Source of the DNA: Cryptomeria japonica
Lineage: Eukaryota; Streptophyta; Pinopsida; Cupressales; Cupressaceae
Assembly (NCBI RefSeq): GCF_030272615.1
Contig: NC_081405.1
Coordinates: 159,176,317-159,240,316 of the forward strand
Reading direction: 5' to 3'
Length of the DNA: 64,000 nt
The notes under the pieces were generated by a model. The model saw only the letters and a list, made by a program, of their open reading frames with translations. It did no database searches and was not told where the DNA came from. Of the stretch, positions 25,801 to 35,495 are shown piece after piece; positions within the stretch are counted from its first letter, which is position 1, and each line of letters begins with the position of its first letter. Made by a program: the position numbers and the translations under genes.

Positions 25801-28800
25801 TATTTGTATAACTTTCCAGAGGGCAGAAAAGTTTTAACCTACATATCAATTGTCTTGTGTAAAGGTGCACATCTGAAGGTTATCAGTTCAGTTTCAGCTG
25901 GAAACTATGTTAGAAATGAATGCATTTGTCTTTGTTAATTGATGCCTATTGGTTGGATTAGTTATCAGTTATAGGTAGTTTCAACTACCTACGAAGAATC
26001 CTATTTGAGAAATATGAGAACTTTTTGGAACATGATGACACGTGAAAAGTCAGAACTATTAAGAAGTGGTAATGACAGACTTTTCTGTTATGATCGGTTG
26101 AAGTTGGTTGAAAACAGTTTCAAACTGAAAAGAAGTTGGTTATAACTTCTTCCTACAACAAGTATTCACACTTATATAATGCAAGGACGTGAGTTGAAGG
26201 TTGAGTTTTTCTGTAATGACAATCCTTTGAACATCTAATAGAAGAAAAATATGTTTGTGATTCAAATTAAGTGGCTGAGATAGAAACTCTTTTCAGATGA
26301 CAACAGTATGATTAAGGGTAACATTATAGAAGTTTGTTGAATATTTTGCAGTCTTGTTTCATTTGTGAATCTATTTTGAGAGATATATGTGAGATATTTT
26401 AGAACAATTCTGGATAATACTTGATTGCAGATACAGGTTGTGAAATGTGAACAAGAAGCAGTGACATATTGACATTGTATTGTTGATTTTTGAATTCTGA
26501 GTTTGTATTGACAGGGGTGTTGAAGATTGCAAACAATTTTCAGATTGTAAACATCTTGTTTTGCAGATTTCTAAGGATAAAGGTGTTCAACAGTATATGA
26601 TAAAATTAACATTCAATTTGTGATAATTTGATTATCCACTGTAAATGTAATGATTCTAAGCTGAAACTTTGTAGGGAGTTGCTGCTCTCAGAAGGAATTT
26701 TGTGATTCCTTAGGGTTGGTGCCTTGAATATTTTGTACATACTATAAATTTGTGAGGGTGGATTCAGACAGTAGATCCAAGGAGCATTTATCACTATGGT
26801 TTTCCCATCTTGGGTTTCCACGTATTTTCTTGTGCATTGTTTTCATTGTGTGGCGTATCTTTTACAGGTTTCATTTTGGCGCTTCATTTCAGAATTCAGT
26901 TTAAAAAGCTTTTAATAAGTTTATCAGAAGATTTAGTTGGATAAGGATTTAAGTTTTATTTACTACTGATTCATCCCCGCCTATTTACTACTGATTCATC
27001 CCCGCCCTCTCAGTAGTAAACCTGTGTTCTACATGTATGACTAGGTTCAAGGTGATATAAATCTGATTTGTGGGTTGTTTGATAAAGGTCAACTAAGTTC
27101 CCATTTTTGGGGCGATGTCATTCTATATCAAGGCATTAGTATTGACAATTTGAGTTGGACATGGGATTCTCTCACTTGCTGGGTGAACACTTGTTCCTTG
27201 TTGGGCATATAAACTCTTTTGTGCTGAATGTTTATTCACTTCAATGTTGGGGAAAAGCATCTACATCAGGATTAAAACATCAAGAGAAGATCGTGGTTTA
27301 GTTGCTAGGTTAGGTGACTTTGTTTTAGATTGGTGTGTGTAATGTCCCCTTTTTCCAAGTGATCATCCAGTAGAGTCCACTAGCCTATTTTTATTCCCGT
27401 AGGATAAGGTGGGAGATTAAGGGAATAAATTAAATTAATTATTGTAAAGTTTTCCCAATAAAGTAAATCTTAAGGATAACTTTATTTTAATTTTTAACTA
27501 GTTTAATTGACTGAAGTGTAAAATAAATTAAATATTATAAAGTCATTTTATTAATTAAAGTGTTCTTCTAGAAGCTTCAAAAGAGGTTAAATCTTATTCT
27601 TCTAGAAAGTTCAGTTGGGCCTTTAAAAGGAGGTGAAGGTAAGTCATTTTATCATCCTTGATTTGTTATTTTATTGAGAATTTTCTCTTGTGAGCTGCAA
27701 CTACAGGTTTCAAATTGAAGGATGGCTGCCCTAATTTCATTTTCACTCTATATATTCATGTTTTGAGCTCCCATTTGACATGCTTACTTTGACAACTTAA
27801 TGTTATGCTGCTGGAATGAGCTCAAGGAGTTCTTTTTCTTGTTGAGGACGAAAAACTTCTTCTTGTTGGCTGGTTTTGGTGGTGAAACATTCACCCTAGC
27901 TGGTTGGTGCTCTTGGTTTTGGTTTGACAGTGATTTTGGCTTGGTTTTGTGTGATTGGTTTGAAGATATCAAAGATATATGAATTATTTTGATGTGGGTA
28001 TTGTGATTTTGGTGAATGGTGATCCTATTTGGAGTCCTGTTCGAGTTTGATGAATTTTATAAGCAATTTTAGTGTGCTGGTTTGAAATTTCTGAGTATCT
28101 GGAAATCAGATTTATGCTTATTACTCAGTGGGTCTTCTTAGTTTCATTCTGGGTATCATTTCATTGCAATCCTCATAGTTGGGTTCCTCTTTTCAAGGTA
28201 TAATATACCTTTTTTTGTTGAAGGACTGATTTATTATTGCAAATCACCTTCCTAGGGAAAAACTCCAATCTTGCCTTGGAACGTGGGAGCTGATTGTGGG
28301 AATTTATGAGATTATGGTCTGCAAATTCTTCCTAAAGCTTGCTGTTGTAGACTTTCTGAGTATTTTGAGCCGTGGTTTTTGTATTTATGATTGTTGATAA
28401 GTAGGAAACATCATGGCAGACCTATAGCTACTTGTAATTTGCCCTAGAATCACCTTTGCGACAAATCAGGGTTAGAGTTACATCTTACGATGTACAATAT
28501 CTCTTTGAATAATGTGATTCCTAGATTTGAATCCTGCAATCATAACATAAGCAACATGTATGTATATATATATATATATTCAATAATTAGGGTTAGACAA
28601 AATCACATCACAATTCATGTACTAATAATATTATACAAGCATATTAAGGTTTGGAGGAAGAGACATGATAAGTCCACCCGAAGCCATTTCTACACTAAGC
28701 CCAAGAGCGGATGTTTGCTAGAGCCCTCTTTGATTGCTTAATGGCTTGCACTTCCTTTCCTCATCAATGTCTCATCTTCCTAAAGACAAGTGCCATTTTG

Positions 28801-31620
28801 CGGGATTGGGTAGAGGTCACAAGGGGTTTTCTTGTCTGTTCTATGTAAGTGCCCTCTTGTCCCTAGGAGCCATTGTATGGTCAACTCTAGGATGGCCTAT
28901 TTACATAGCCCTCTTATAAGCCTTTTTTCTTACACCCTAGGCCCTTCCTACAAGACGGATTTCAGACAAATCAAGCGTACCTTTCTATCCTATGCACATA
29001 CTTAATCATTATCTACTATGCATAGGCAGCATTGATATATATATGACAATCAAACATATCCTATATTCTACCACATGAACACACACTTAAGCATTATCCA
29101 TTATGCATAAGCAATATGCAAATATATATACCACAATTGATTTGGCAGATATGTTATTGATACCACAAAATATTAGTTTGGTTAATAATGGTCTGAAATA
29201 CCTAGCGATTTGCTGTGATTGAATCCTTGACTGGAATTGTTTCTTCTTTGATCACTGTCTTCTATCTTATGTAAAATGATTTTTCCTTCTATTCTATGCC
29301 CTTGTTCCTTGGATTCAACCTTCATTTATATCCCCCCTTCCATCGAGTGCAGAGGCATGACTTTTTATTATTAGCAATAGTTGTAAGGGGTATGTCTTTA
29401 GCCAGCATGTCCTTTGACTTTTGGCTCATTGCACCTTTCAATGATTATTTTGTCTTAAGACTTACCAAATCTCTTGTGATCCTAATGACTTCAATTGCTT
29501 GTTAATCATTTGGTCTTTAAGACAATTTCTGTGGCAGAGGTTCATGACAACTATCATAACTGTATATTCCTCTAGCCTTTTCTTTAGTCATCGTACATGT
29601 TCTCTTCTTATAATTATAGAAATGTTGCCCTCTATACTAAGACTCCATCATAGAAGTGTCGCCCTCTATACTAAGACTCCTATCATCGTACATGTTCTCT
29701 TCTTATCATTATAGAAGTGTTGCCCTCTAAAATAATTATATAAGTGTTGCCCTCTTTTTATAAATGAGTGCCTTTCATTTTTATTTGTGCAACTTACACA
29801 AGTTGACTGCAATTTTTGTTTTGTCAAATCTTGACAAAAGATGTGCTTTATTGCAAGTGTGACTTTCCTTGGTAGGTCTTAGAAATAAGAAAAATACAAT
29901 CAAACTTAAAATCTCTGCGTTAATTTAGCTGTAAAATCTGGTGCAACTTTATAACCATGCCTGCAGTCTTACAAAGATGCAAAATCTTATTAAAAGTGCG
30001 CTTCATTCTAAATTCTCATCTAGGTGCACAATTTTAAAGTCACCCTTTCAAAAAAATGCAAGGGCTCACTCAAACCTGCACCCAACATATGCCCAACATA
30101 TTTCCTCTTTGTCCTTTTACAGAAAACTTCTTTTCATTTCCTTTTTGATTTCTGATCTGTCCTAGCTAATGTCACTGCAAACTAAGTTGTCATTTTTATT
30201 TTATTTTTACTTTCCTTCTTTTTTTTTGGCTGACCACCTCTCTCTTCCCTTGGTCGTTGCTTTCTTCAACCAGGATTTTACTTCAGTATTTTCCTTGCTG
30301 ATTCATAAGCAGCATCTCTTTTTACTTCGTCTTCTTTTTGGCTACAGTTTCCTTTTAAAAAAGAGTAAATAAAAAGCTGATGTCTTCTTCCAATTTTTTT
30401 TTAATTGTTATTTAAAAACATTTAATAATGATAGATAATAATTATTTAAAAAATTTAATAACAAATTATTGATTAAGAATTAATATTATAAAAAATATTT
30501 AATTTTTAATTTTTTTAAATTTTTAGAAACCAATTATTTTTAGTTGAAAGTAATAATTATTTAAAAGTTCACAACTAAAATTAAATTTGACTGACAAATT
30601 ACAAACATTTGGCAATTCATAAAATGTTGGACTTGAACATGACGATTTGTATTTTAAATGTAAATGATTACTTTGGACTTCAATTTTGACACACATAATT
30701 GGATTTGATGATGAAAGAATTTCATGTATCACAATTGAGTTTTGGATTGGTTACAACACCTGTAATGGCATTTTCATCGAAGTATCAAGACAACTTGAGA
30801 ATGAACAATCTAAATATCTTGTTTGAGAAGGCGAGGGTAGATAAAACTACAAGCTTTTTGATCAAACTCCATTGTAGAAGATCCAACATTAAAAAAGGCT
30901 AACAAAATTCATAGGGGTTCGGCCCTTGTGTTTTTGCATTGGATTTGCATGCTGCTATTTTGTTGCTGTTCTTGGTCCTATAGACTGCTTGGTCTCATGG
31001 ATGTTATTAAAATCATTCATTCTATAGTCAATGGTCATAATTTATACTAATAATTTTATATTATATGCCTTGAATAAATGGGTAAACAATTAAAAAAATA
31101 TTCATTAATTTTATGAAGAGTCTTCTCTATAAGAATAACTAATATGTATTGAAATTATTTTTTTTGGGTTTTAATCTATTATCATAGGCTACCAACTATC
31201 CCAACAGCAGAGTGCATTATTTAGTGAGGGTGATTCTAAAGAGATATGCACAACCTTGGAAAATTATGTTCATTGTCCTGAATTCTAATCAGCATTGCTA
31301 TATTTAAGAGTTACATGCTATGTTTTTGACTAATTTAGATGCATTATATTCTGGAGTATTTGGCAAATGCAACTGGTCTTTGAGAAAAAGACATCTCTAA
31401 ATTAGTTTATATGCTTTTTTGTTTCATATAAGTTTTTAGCCTTGATTAAATGAATATTTTATCAAAGACAAAATATCAATTAAACACAATTTTTTTTATT
31501 ATTCTTCACATATAATGAAAGTGATTATCTTGTGGTTGTGCTACAATAGATACACAACAGATGGTGGCCAAAGAGGAAATCTGAACAATGGCTCAATTGT
31601 TGGCAGTGATGTGTATGCAG
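1672..31620 (+). CDS. BGAL17: Beta-galactosidase (GH35), BGAL17-like, five internal exons, partial
   Basis: Glycoside hydrolase family 35 beta-galactosidase, which removes terminal beta-galactose, usually from cell-wall or secreted glycans. Exons are 1672-1867, 21483-21571, 21774-21854, 22132-22226 and 31550-31620. All borders are GT/AG and the joined frame has no stop. The product covers the N-terminal half of the TIM barrel: YWEDRLLRAKSLGLN, then [21 protein letters not shown], then the family signature GGPVIMVQ-VENEYGSFG with the catalytic acid/base Glu (codon 22141-22143), then YTTDGG. The nucleophile region (SEFYTGW-type) and the C-terminal domains are not in the window, nor are the start and the signal region. 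The match is to the short BGAL17 type of plant enzyme rather than the lectin-tailed types; this ranking is from memory. Introns are very long and full of transposons. The final intron starts at 31621 and does not end in the window. Confidence 0.88.
1868..3229. other. Intron sequence, no feature recognised
   Basis: AT-rich intron sequence. I see no coding similarity on either strand, no terminal repeats and no tandem structure apart from short AT runs. A stretch at 3071-3220 rich in TCCCC/GGGG words differs from its surroundings and may be an unidentified repeat fragment. Confidence 0.4.
3230..3976 (+). mobile_element. 3' fragment of a giant LTR-like unit (copy V)
   Basis: It matches the last ~740 bases of unit W and of the complete units at 6636-10979 and 42741-50097. 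The copy contains the 'gattgttgcc' and 'tttcattgaagctatggtg' segment, then the terminal block 'gagaggataga...tattttattct' ending ACACATCAACA at 3976. I find no TGTTGT start or matching 5-bp duplication upstream, so the copy looks 5'-truncated. No coding potential. Confidence 0.65.
3977..5019. other. Intron sequence, possible LINE 5' remains
   Basis: No intact gene. The pyrimidine-rich stretch 4450-4990 has short open frames with no family match that I can name. Its position just upstream of the LINE reverse-transcriptase relic makes a decayed LINE body possible. Confidence 0.3.
5020..5340 (+). pseudogene. LINE reverse-transcriptase relic
   Basis: Broken + strand frames resemble the reverse transcriptase of plant LINEs. 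One frame reads FTLAVLFKEVVCLGFSQSWS, the helix before the first RT blocks. After a frameshift, another reads IPDNYRTIIIWHIFAKIYAM VLDV, matching the NYR-x-I-x-x-x-x-x-x-K-x-Y-x-x-x-L block. A third reads GQAGFRVDNQIIG. At least two frameshifts and a stop separate the blocks and no catalytic FADD motif remains. It is a dead fragment with no poly-A tail or target duplication found. Confidence 0.6.
5480..5670 (+). pseudogene. Copia RNase H relic
   Basis: The frame CDNWVALKLMKNIVYN followed by IKHIEFHYHYIQ matches the Copia RNase H core (CDNQ-x-x-x-x-x-x-N-P-x-x-H-x-R-x-KHIE-x-x-Y-H-F-I-R). Catalytic context is degraded (Gln to Trp, His to Asn changes) and no other Copia domain adjoins it. An isolated, old fragment. 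Confidence 0.6.
5831..6160. repeat. Imperfect tandem duplication, about 165 bp unit
   Basis: The segment 5831-5996 is repeated with changes at about 5998-6154. Shared landmarks in the same order are: 'ttaactyacamaatgtaagytacaaccaat' type text (5840 and 6004), 'gaattcatt' with 'catccaacact' (5909 and 6100), and 'taatttagg/tatttagg'-like ends. No coding content. Confidence 0.55.
6161..6591. other. Intron sequence, no feature recognised
   Basis: AT-rich intron sequence between the tandem duplication and unit X, with no gene or repeat that I can identify. Confidence 0.4.
7503..7514 (-). promoter_or_regulatory. TATA-like box near the 3' end of unit Y
   Basis: On the minus strand the sequence is CTTATATAAAGCTC, a strong TATA-box match about 870 bases before the unit's 3' end. 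Equivalent boxes lie at about 366 (W), 49252 (Z) and 20322 (X). It could mark the U3/R border of an LTR. Inferred from sequence only. Confidence 0.5.
8253..10550 (-). repeat. Array of 13 spaced 43-nt hairpins (unit Y)
   Basis: Thirteen copies of one imperfect palindrome start near 8253 (degenerate), 8479, 8687, 8863, 9039, 9215, 9411, 9586, 9773, 9939, 10115, 10323 and 10508. Outer arms are GAATTTCGCTC and GAGCGAAATTC (11 bp, perfect). After a small conserved internal loop, inner arms are GACCCTT and AAGGGTC around a 3-nt loop (element sense). Start-to-start distance is 166-226, with 176 seen four times. The sequence between copies is not obviously repeated. Function unknown; possible RNA hairpins or palindromic protein sites. 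Confidence 0.9.
11214..12400 (+). repeat. Array of about 14 spaced 35-nt hairpins (unit X)
   Basis: Units start near 11214, 11262, 11337, 11398, 11753 (weak), 11848, 11935, 11994, 12060, 12120, 12176, 12243, 12304 and 12372. The consensus arms are ACTTGCAATCGGGTC and GACCCGATTGCAAGT, with a 3-5 nt loop. Spacing is about 60 bp in the second half. Several units change both arms together: the unit at 11337 has ACTTGTAAT pairing with ATTACAAGT, and the unit at 12060 has TTGGG pairing with CCCAA. The array sits between the start of unit X and its reading frame, like the different hairpin array in unit Z. Confidence 0.9.
13433..16220 (-). pseudogene. hAT1 transposase (BED finger, DUF659, hAT dimerisation), broken
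   Basis: Minus-strand exons at about 16220-15634, 15500-15297, 15190-14637, 14487-14085 and 13974-13433, each with GT/AG borders. Exon 1 has a BED-type zinc finger (CKFCKTIFHGGINRLKYHL, with a later Cys). Exon 2 has TIMTDGWTDRRNRTLLNF with the first catalytic Asp. Exon 3 has VVTDNAANYVAAGK with the second Asp, then WSPCAAHCIDLVLEDIGK. Exon 5 has SQPCSASGCERNWS, the C-terminal hAT dimerisation region with the Glu. Near the start of exon 2 a small deletion after the SPYWQNMVDAIAG segment shifts the frame and removes a piece present in hAT2, so the gene is probably dead. The first Met could also be at 16256. The C-terminus is acidic, with a Pro-Glu-Lys-Leu run. Confidence 0.85.
16429..16502. repeat. 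34-bp perfect inverted repeat inside hAT1
   Basis: Arms at 16429-16462 and 16469-16502 are exact reverse complements (starting AAAGAAATCAGCAAACCC) around an A-rich loop. They lie between the transposase start and the right terminus. A diverged third half-copy precedes them at about 16380. Confidence 0.85.
20318..20332 (+). promoter_or_regulatory. TATA-like box near the 3' end of unit X
   Basis: CTCGTATATATATCAAAG lies about 808 bases before the end of unit X. The spacing to the 3' end resembles the boxes in W, Y and Z (846-904 bases), which supports a common U3/R border. Confidence 0.45.
20374..20860 (+). repeat. Repeated GACTTTG(T/A/C)GCT motif in the 3' part of unit X
   Basis: Copies at 20401 (GACTTTGTGTT), 20467 (ACTTTGTGTTG), 20589, 20653, 20709, 20783 and 20830, with weaker ones at 20374 and 20848. 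Spacing is 46-122 bases. The sequence between copies is not repeated. They lie downstream of the TATA-like box, so in an LTR model they would be in the R/U5 transcript. Confidence 0.7.
21136..21482. other. Intron sequence before exon B
   Basis: Ordinary AT-rich intron sequence between unit X and the exon at 21483. It ends with a weak pyrimidine tract and the acceptor CAG. No other feature seen. Confidence 0.5.
21483..21571 (+). CDS. BGAL17: GH35 exon B
   Basis: The acceptor is 'cctggcag'. The first two bases complete the Glu codon split by the 19.6-kb intron, giving the conserved [14 protein letters not shown]. It ends ...DPNFLNL before the donor gtatgt at 21572. All 29 following codons are open. 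Confidence 0.9.
21774..21854 (+). CDS. BGAL17: GH35 exon C
   Basis: The acceptor is 'attttgcag'. 27 codons read VKRWWDVLFPKIVPLLYSNG then GPVIMVQ, ending at donor gtaaca. It carries the first half of the family signature GGPxxMxQxENE. Confidence 0.92.
22132..22226 (+). CDS. BGAL17: GH35 exon D with the catalytic Glu
   Basis: The acceptor is 'attctcag'. It reads VENEYGSFGDDKNYLRNLVS and on to FKDDVI plus two bases of the next codon. The donor is gtacgt at 22227. This choice of donor makes the join with exon E read DDVI-L-YTTDGG as in the family. The second Glu of ENEY is the acid/base residue. Confidence 0.92.
22227..23411. other. Intron sequence with a 63-bp tandem duplication
   Basis: Intron sequence. 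The only structure noted is a 63-bp direct duplication at 22673-22798, in which the text starting 'ttgaacga' is repeated with very few changes. No coding content. Confidence 0.5.
22673..22798. repeat. Tandem duplication, 63-bp unit, two copies
   Basis: Two adjacent, almost identical copies starting at 22673 and 22736. Each contains 'caaatatgaaagaaagttg' and 'tttcataattcttatgt'. The small number of differences suggests a recent local duplication. Confidence 0.85.
23412..24131 (+). mobile_element. LTR fragment, TGTAATGTCCCC family (first)
   Basis: Starts TGTAATGTCCCCATTTTC, the same start as the solo LTRs at 34643-38894 (there on the minus strand). It has a TATA box GGTATAAAAGG near 23972, followed by CTTGAGGACGAAGG, a segment also present in the copy at 27338. 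A related LTR start (TGTAATGTTCCC) follows at 24132, so this copy may be interrupted there. The 3' end is not resolved. No coding sequence. Confidence 0.5.
23839..23855 (+). repeat. Poly-G run of 17
   Basis: An uninterrupted run of 17 G. Such runs are length-variable and can fold as G-quadruplex DNA. The exact length should be treated as uncertain. Confidence 0.8.
24132..27337 (+). mobile_element. Probable LTR-related sequence starting TGTAATGTTCCC; end unresolved
   Basis: The start TGTAATGTTCCCTTTTAGG resembles the LTR start at 23412. Downstream to 27337 I see no gag or pol, no matching end with a 5-bp duplicate of agatt, and no paired LTR. The only local structure is a 25-bp tandem duplication at 26957-27006 (TTTACTACTGATTCATCCCC twice). 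Assignment of the whole span is weak. Confidence 0.3.
27338..28400 (+). mobile_element. LTR fragment, TGTAATGTCCCC family (second)
   Basis: Starts TGTAATGTCCCCTTTTTCC. It has a box CTTTAAAAGGAGG near 27611 and TTGTTGAGGACGAAAAAC near 27840, in the same order as in the copy at 23412. The 3' boundary is my estimate. No coding sequence and no paired copy with a target duplication found. Confidence 0.45.
28401..31549. other. Intron sequence, no gene recognised
   Basis: No supported coding region. Notable only for a (TA)n stretch near 28562, a set of short direct repeats at 29589-29760 and a very AT-rich stretch at 30370-30560. It ends with the acceptor of exon E. Confidence 0.4.
29589..29760. 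repeat. Short interspersed direct repeats
   Basis: 'tcgtacatgttctcttctta' occurs near 29589 and 29684, and 'gaagtgttgccctcta' variants occur four times (about 29619, 29655, 29715 and 29742). This looks like repeated local slippage or recombination. No function seen. Confidence 0.65.
31550..31620 (+). CDS. BGAL17: GH35 exon E
   Basis: The acceptor is 'gctacaatag'. The single first base completes a Leu codon, then YTTDGGQRGNLNNGSIVGSD VYA follow. It ends in phase 1 at donor gtacaa (31621). The next family segment (AVDFS-type) is not found before the window ends. Confidence 0.9.
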
Positions 31621-31903
31621 GTACAAACTTGTTAACAATTATTTTATTTTATCGTTTCTATGGAAGACTAGTATGCCATTCATATTTAGAACGAATCCTA
31701 TGATAAATGTATTCAATACAATAAATTTTCTAGTGTAAATATTTTTTGGTATAATTTGATGCATTATCTCATGAGATTTAAATATATTTCCTGAAAGAAA
31801 TCTCTGCACAATAATAATGGTAAACTGTCTTAGTGGATTCCTATAACACTATATATTGTTAAGAAGCTTGCAAACTCTTACAAATGCTATCATTCACAAG
31901 GTT
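31621..31903. other. Start of the last, incomplete intron
   Basis: Donor gtacaaact at 31621, then AT-rich intron sequence up to the Copia insertion. The intron runs past the window end. Confidence 0.6.
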
Positions 31904-31908
31904 AAATA

Positions 31909-32081
31909 TGTTTTGGTAAAAAACTGAATGAATTAAATAAAATGATTATTTAAAGAATTACAAAGACAATGTTTTTATAAAGAAACAATCATAAACAGAA
32001 GAAAAATAGAAACTAACTAATATGTACATTATTTTACATTATTGACCATTAATAATAAATAATAAAGATATTATTCTAATA
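31909..32081 (-). repeat. Copia1 3' LTR
   Basis: 173 bp, ending (in element sense) ACCAAAACA next to the duplicate aaata. The polypurine tract is at 32082-32092. Confidence 0.9.
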
Positions 32082-34899
32082 CCCTCCCTTAATGATCAAT
32101 CTGTCAACTACACCAAGTTGCCTCTAAATTCTACAAACTTGTCCGGGCTTAGAGACTTGGTGAGAATATCTGTTGTTTGATCCTCTATCAGAACATACAA
32201 CAGCTGAACTGATCCGTCTTCAACCAACTTCCGAATGAAATGACAATGAAGTTCAACATGCTTGGTTCTCTCGTGGAAGACCGAATTCTTGGCCAGTTTG
32301 AGTACCCCTTGATTGTCATAGTAAAGGGGAATAGGACCTGCTTGAGACATCTGCATGTCTAAAAGCATCCTTCGAAGACAAATTGCCTCACAAGCTGCCT
32401 TAAATGTTCCTCGATACTTTTCTTCTGTCGAGGAAAGAGCCACTGCTTGCTGCTTCTTACTAGCCCATGTGGCTGCACTAGATCCCAAACTGAAAACATA
32501 CCCAGATGTTGATTTTATATCATCAACAGAACCTGCCCAATTTGAGTGTGTAAAAACAATGAGTCTAGGATCAGGACTTCTGCTGTACAAAAGACCAAAA
32601 TCAGAAGTGCCCTTCACATAACGCAACATACGCTTCGCTGCTACCCAATGATCAACCTTGGGGGCTGTCATGAATCGTGAAATGTAGCTCACTGCAAAAT
32701 TGAGATCAGGCCTAGTAGTAGTAAGATAGATGAGACTGCCCACCAGTTGCTTGAATGCTGATTCATCCACCACAGGTGAATTTGATTTGGATGTCAGCTT
32801 TAGCCCTTTCTCCATAGGTGTGGATGCATGTTTGTAGTCTCGCATCTGAAACTTGTCCAGCAGACTGCAAGCATACTTTGATTGAGATATGAAGATACTA
32901 CCTTCAGTCTGCCAAACTTCAACACCTAAGCAATAGTGCAGAAGTCTCAAGTCTATCATGTTAAAGGATTGGCACAAACTCTATTTGATCTAATTGATCA
33001 AAAGTGCCGAACTACCAATGATAATGAGGTCATCAACATAGACGACAAGAATAAGAATATCATCACCAGTGTTTTTGACATATAGATTAGAATCAGATGA
33101 ACTCCTCTAAAAGCCATGATCTGTGAGGTACTTGTCAATTTTGATGTACCAAGCCCGAGGAGCCTGTTTCAGGCCATAGAGTGGTTTCACCAATTTGCAC
33201 ACCTGGTGTTCTTTTCTAGCAATCTTGAACCTTGGAGGTTGTGTCATATAGACTTCTTCCTGCAACTAACCATTGAGGAATGCACTCTTAACATCCATCT
33301 AATGGACTTTTCAACCAAACTAAGCTGCTAAGGCAAGGACGAGCCATATGGTACTCATTTTGACTATAGGAGCAAAAGTCTCCTCATAGTCAATGCCTTC
33401 CTTTTGTGAGAACCCCCTAGCAACAAGATGAGCTTTGTACTTGTCAAGGGTTCCGTTAGCTTTGTACTTAACCTTATACACTCATTTGCAGCTAATGGGC
33501 TTCTTCCTTGGTGGAAGATCAAAAAGGAACCAAGTGTTGTTCTTCAAAAGACTCTTGTGTTCAGCTTCCATAGCCTTTTCCCACTCAAGAATTCCTTTAG
33601 CCTCAAAATATGTTTGGGGCTGAAAAACATTGTGAATGTTGGCCATGAGAGCAAAGTTGACTTTATTTTGTTGCTTGTTCTTGTTTCTGGAAGATCTACC
33701 CTCGATGAGCTCATCAGGATGAGGATCACTAATGGTCTTAGCCCGCCATTTAGGCCGGAGAGTAGAAGGACCAACATTAGATGTAGGAGGAATAACTGGA
33801 ACTAGATCTGCAATAGGTTGAATAGGTGGAATATCGACATCATTCGAAGGAAATTCAGGTTGAGCATCATCAAATTTAGATTTTGCATCATCCCTCCCAT
33901 CAAGTGAACCTAATGGAAGACGAACACCCAAATCAGTAGCCTTCAAGGGCTGATCCTCAGAATTCTACACAGACGAGGAAAGCTGAAAAGGTACTCGTTC
34001 TTCATCGAAGACAACATCATGACTAAAGATGAGATGATCAGTTTCTACATCAATCAGTTGGTAAGCCTTGTGGTTGTCACTGTACCCTGTGAACATAAGT
34101 TTCTGACTCTTGGAATCCAACTTGGAGCGCTAGGCATCTGGAATCCAAACATATGCTACAGACCCAAAGACTTTCAAATGATTTATCCTAGGTTTGTGAC
34201 CAGTCCATACTTCCTTAGGAGTTTTCCCCTTAACAACCTGTGTGGGAGACCGATTAAGGAGATAGATTGCGGTGTATATTGCTTTTGCCTAATATTTCTT
34301 GGGAATACTCCTGTGTTCCAACATTGACCTAGCCATTTCAGTTAGTGTGTGGTTGCAATGCTCAACAACACCGTTCTGCTGAGGGGTGTAAGGTGTGGTT
34401 AACTGGCATTTGATGCCATGAGTATCACAAAAATTGGAGAAAGTGGTAGCACAAAACTGCCCCCCATTATCTAACCTAAGAGTGACTATGGGACACCTTG
34501 ACTCTTTTTCTAAGAAGGCCTTAAACTTCTGAAATACAGTAAACACATTTGATTTCTGTCTCAGAAAGTACACCCACATTTTATGACTGAAATCATCAAC
34601 AAAAAGTAAGAAAACCTGGAACTAGTAACACAAGGTGTATTCTAAAGTATCTCCTTACTTTTTTTTCAACTATTTCTAGTTACAAACATCACAAAGCACT
34701 TGTTAAGGTTAGGAAAGATAATCATAATACTGCTGAAAGATAACCCTTCCACTTTCTGATCACCAAGAGACCAATGTGGGAAGGTGAGAGTATACGGTGA
34801 ACAGGGGATCGTTAGCTCCAATAATCAATTGGAAATACAATGCTGGGTGGCAAGCTAGACCCTTCTGCTTGTCTAGTGGGCAAGAGCAACTTAAAGTAG

Positions 34900-35100
34900 A
34901 ATCACTCAACCACTTTTCAGCGGGAGGACAATCATTACAATTCTGAAAACTAGATCACTCAACCACTTTACAGCGGGAGGACAATTATTACAAACATGGA
35001 AATAGATCACTCAACCACTTATTCAGTGGGAGGACAGTTATTACAAACATGGAAATAGATCACTCAACCACTTATTAAGCGGGAGGACTATGAAAACTTC
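34900..35100. repeat. Degenerate tandem repeat in the outer solo LTR
   Basis: Four or five copies of a ~45-60 bp unit containing 'tcactcaaccactt' and 'gcgggaggacaat' (near 34906, 34955, 35008 and 35058). Related single copies occur in the inner LTR near 35838-35905, so the repeat is a property of this LTR family. Confidence 0.75.
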
Positions 35101-35495
35101 TGAAAGTAACAAATAGGCGGCTAGGCCATCTTCATCCACTTTACAGTGGGAATACAAAACGTAAAATGTAACTAAATAAAGGCTGATCAGTACCACTGAA
35201 TTCAGCATTACAATGAGAGCATTAGCTTGCAGATTACAATAGGAAAATGATATCCAGACACACCAAAATGTTAGGAATCAATACTTTAACAAATAAGAAC
35301 CATCCAACATATGAGAGTATTTAAACAAGTAATTAACCCAGGTCTGATATGAAAAACAACAATCTGAAAATATAGACCAGCAAGACTAGAATTCACCTAT
35401 ATGCTCATAACTTCGTCCTCGCAGCTCCGAATGATGTGAAATCAAATGCAAGGGGCTCAAAAGACAAGGCGTCCACTCCCAAACCAATAGACCAC

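Noticed and set aside
27800-27982. Open frames rich in Phe/Leu and Trp on both strands near 27800-27980
   Set aside because: Low-complexity T/G-rich LTR sequence; no conserved motif and no start context.
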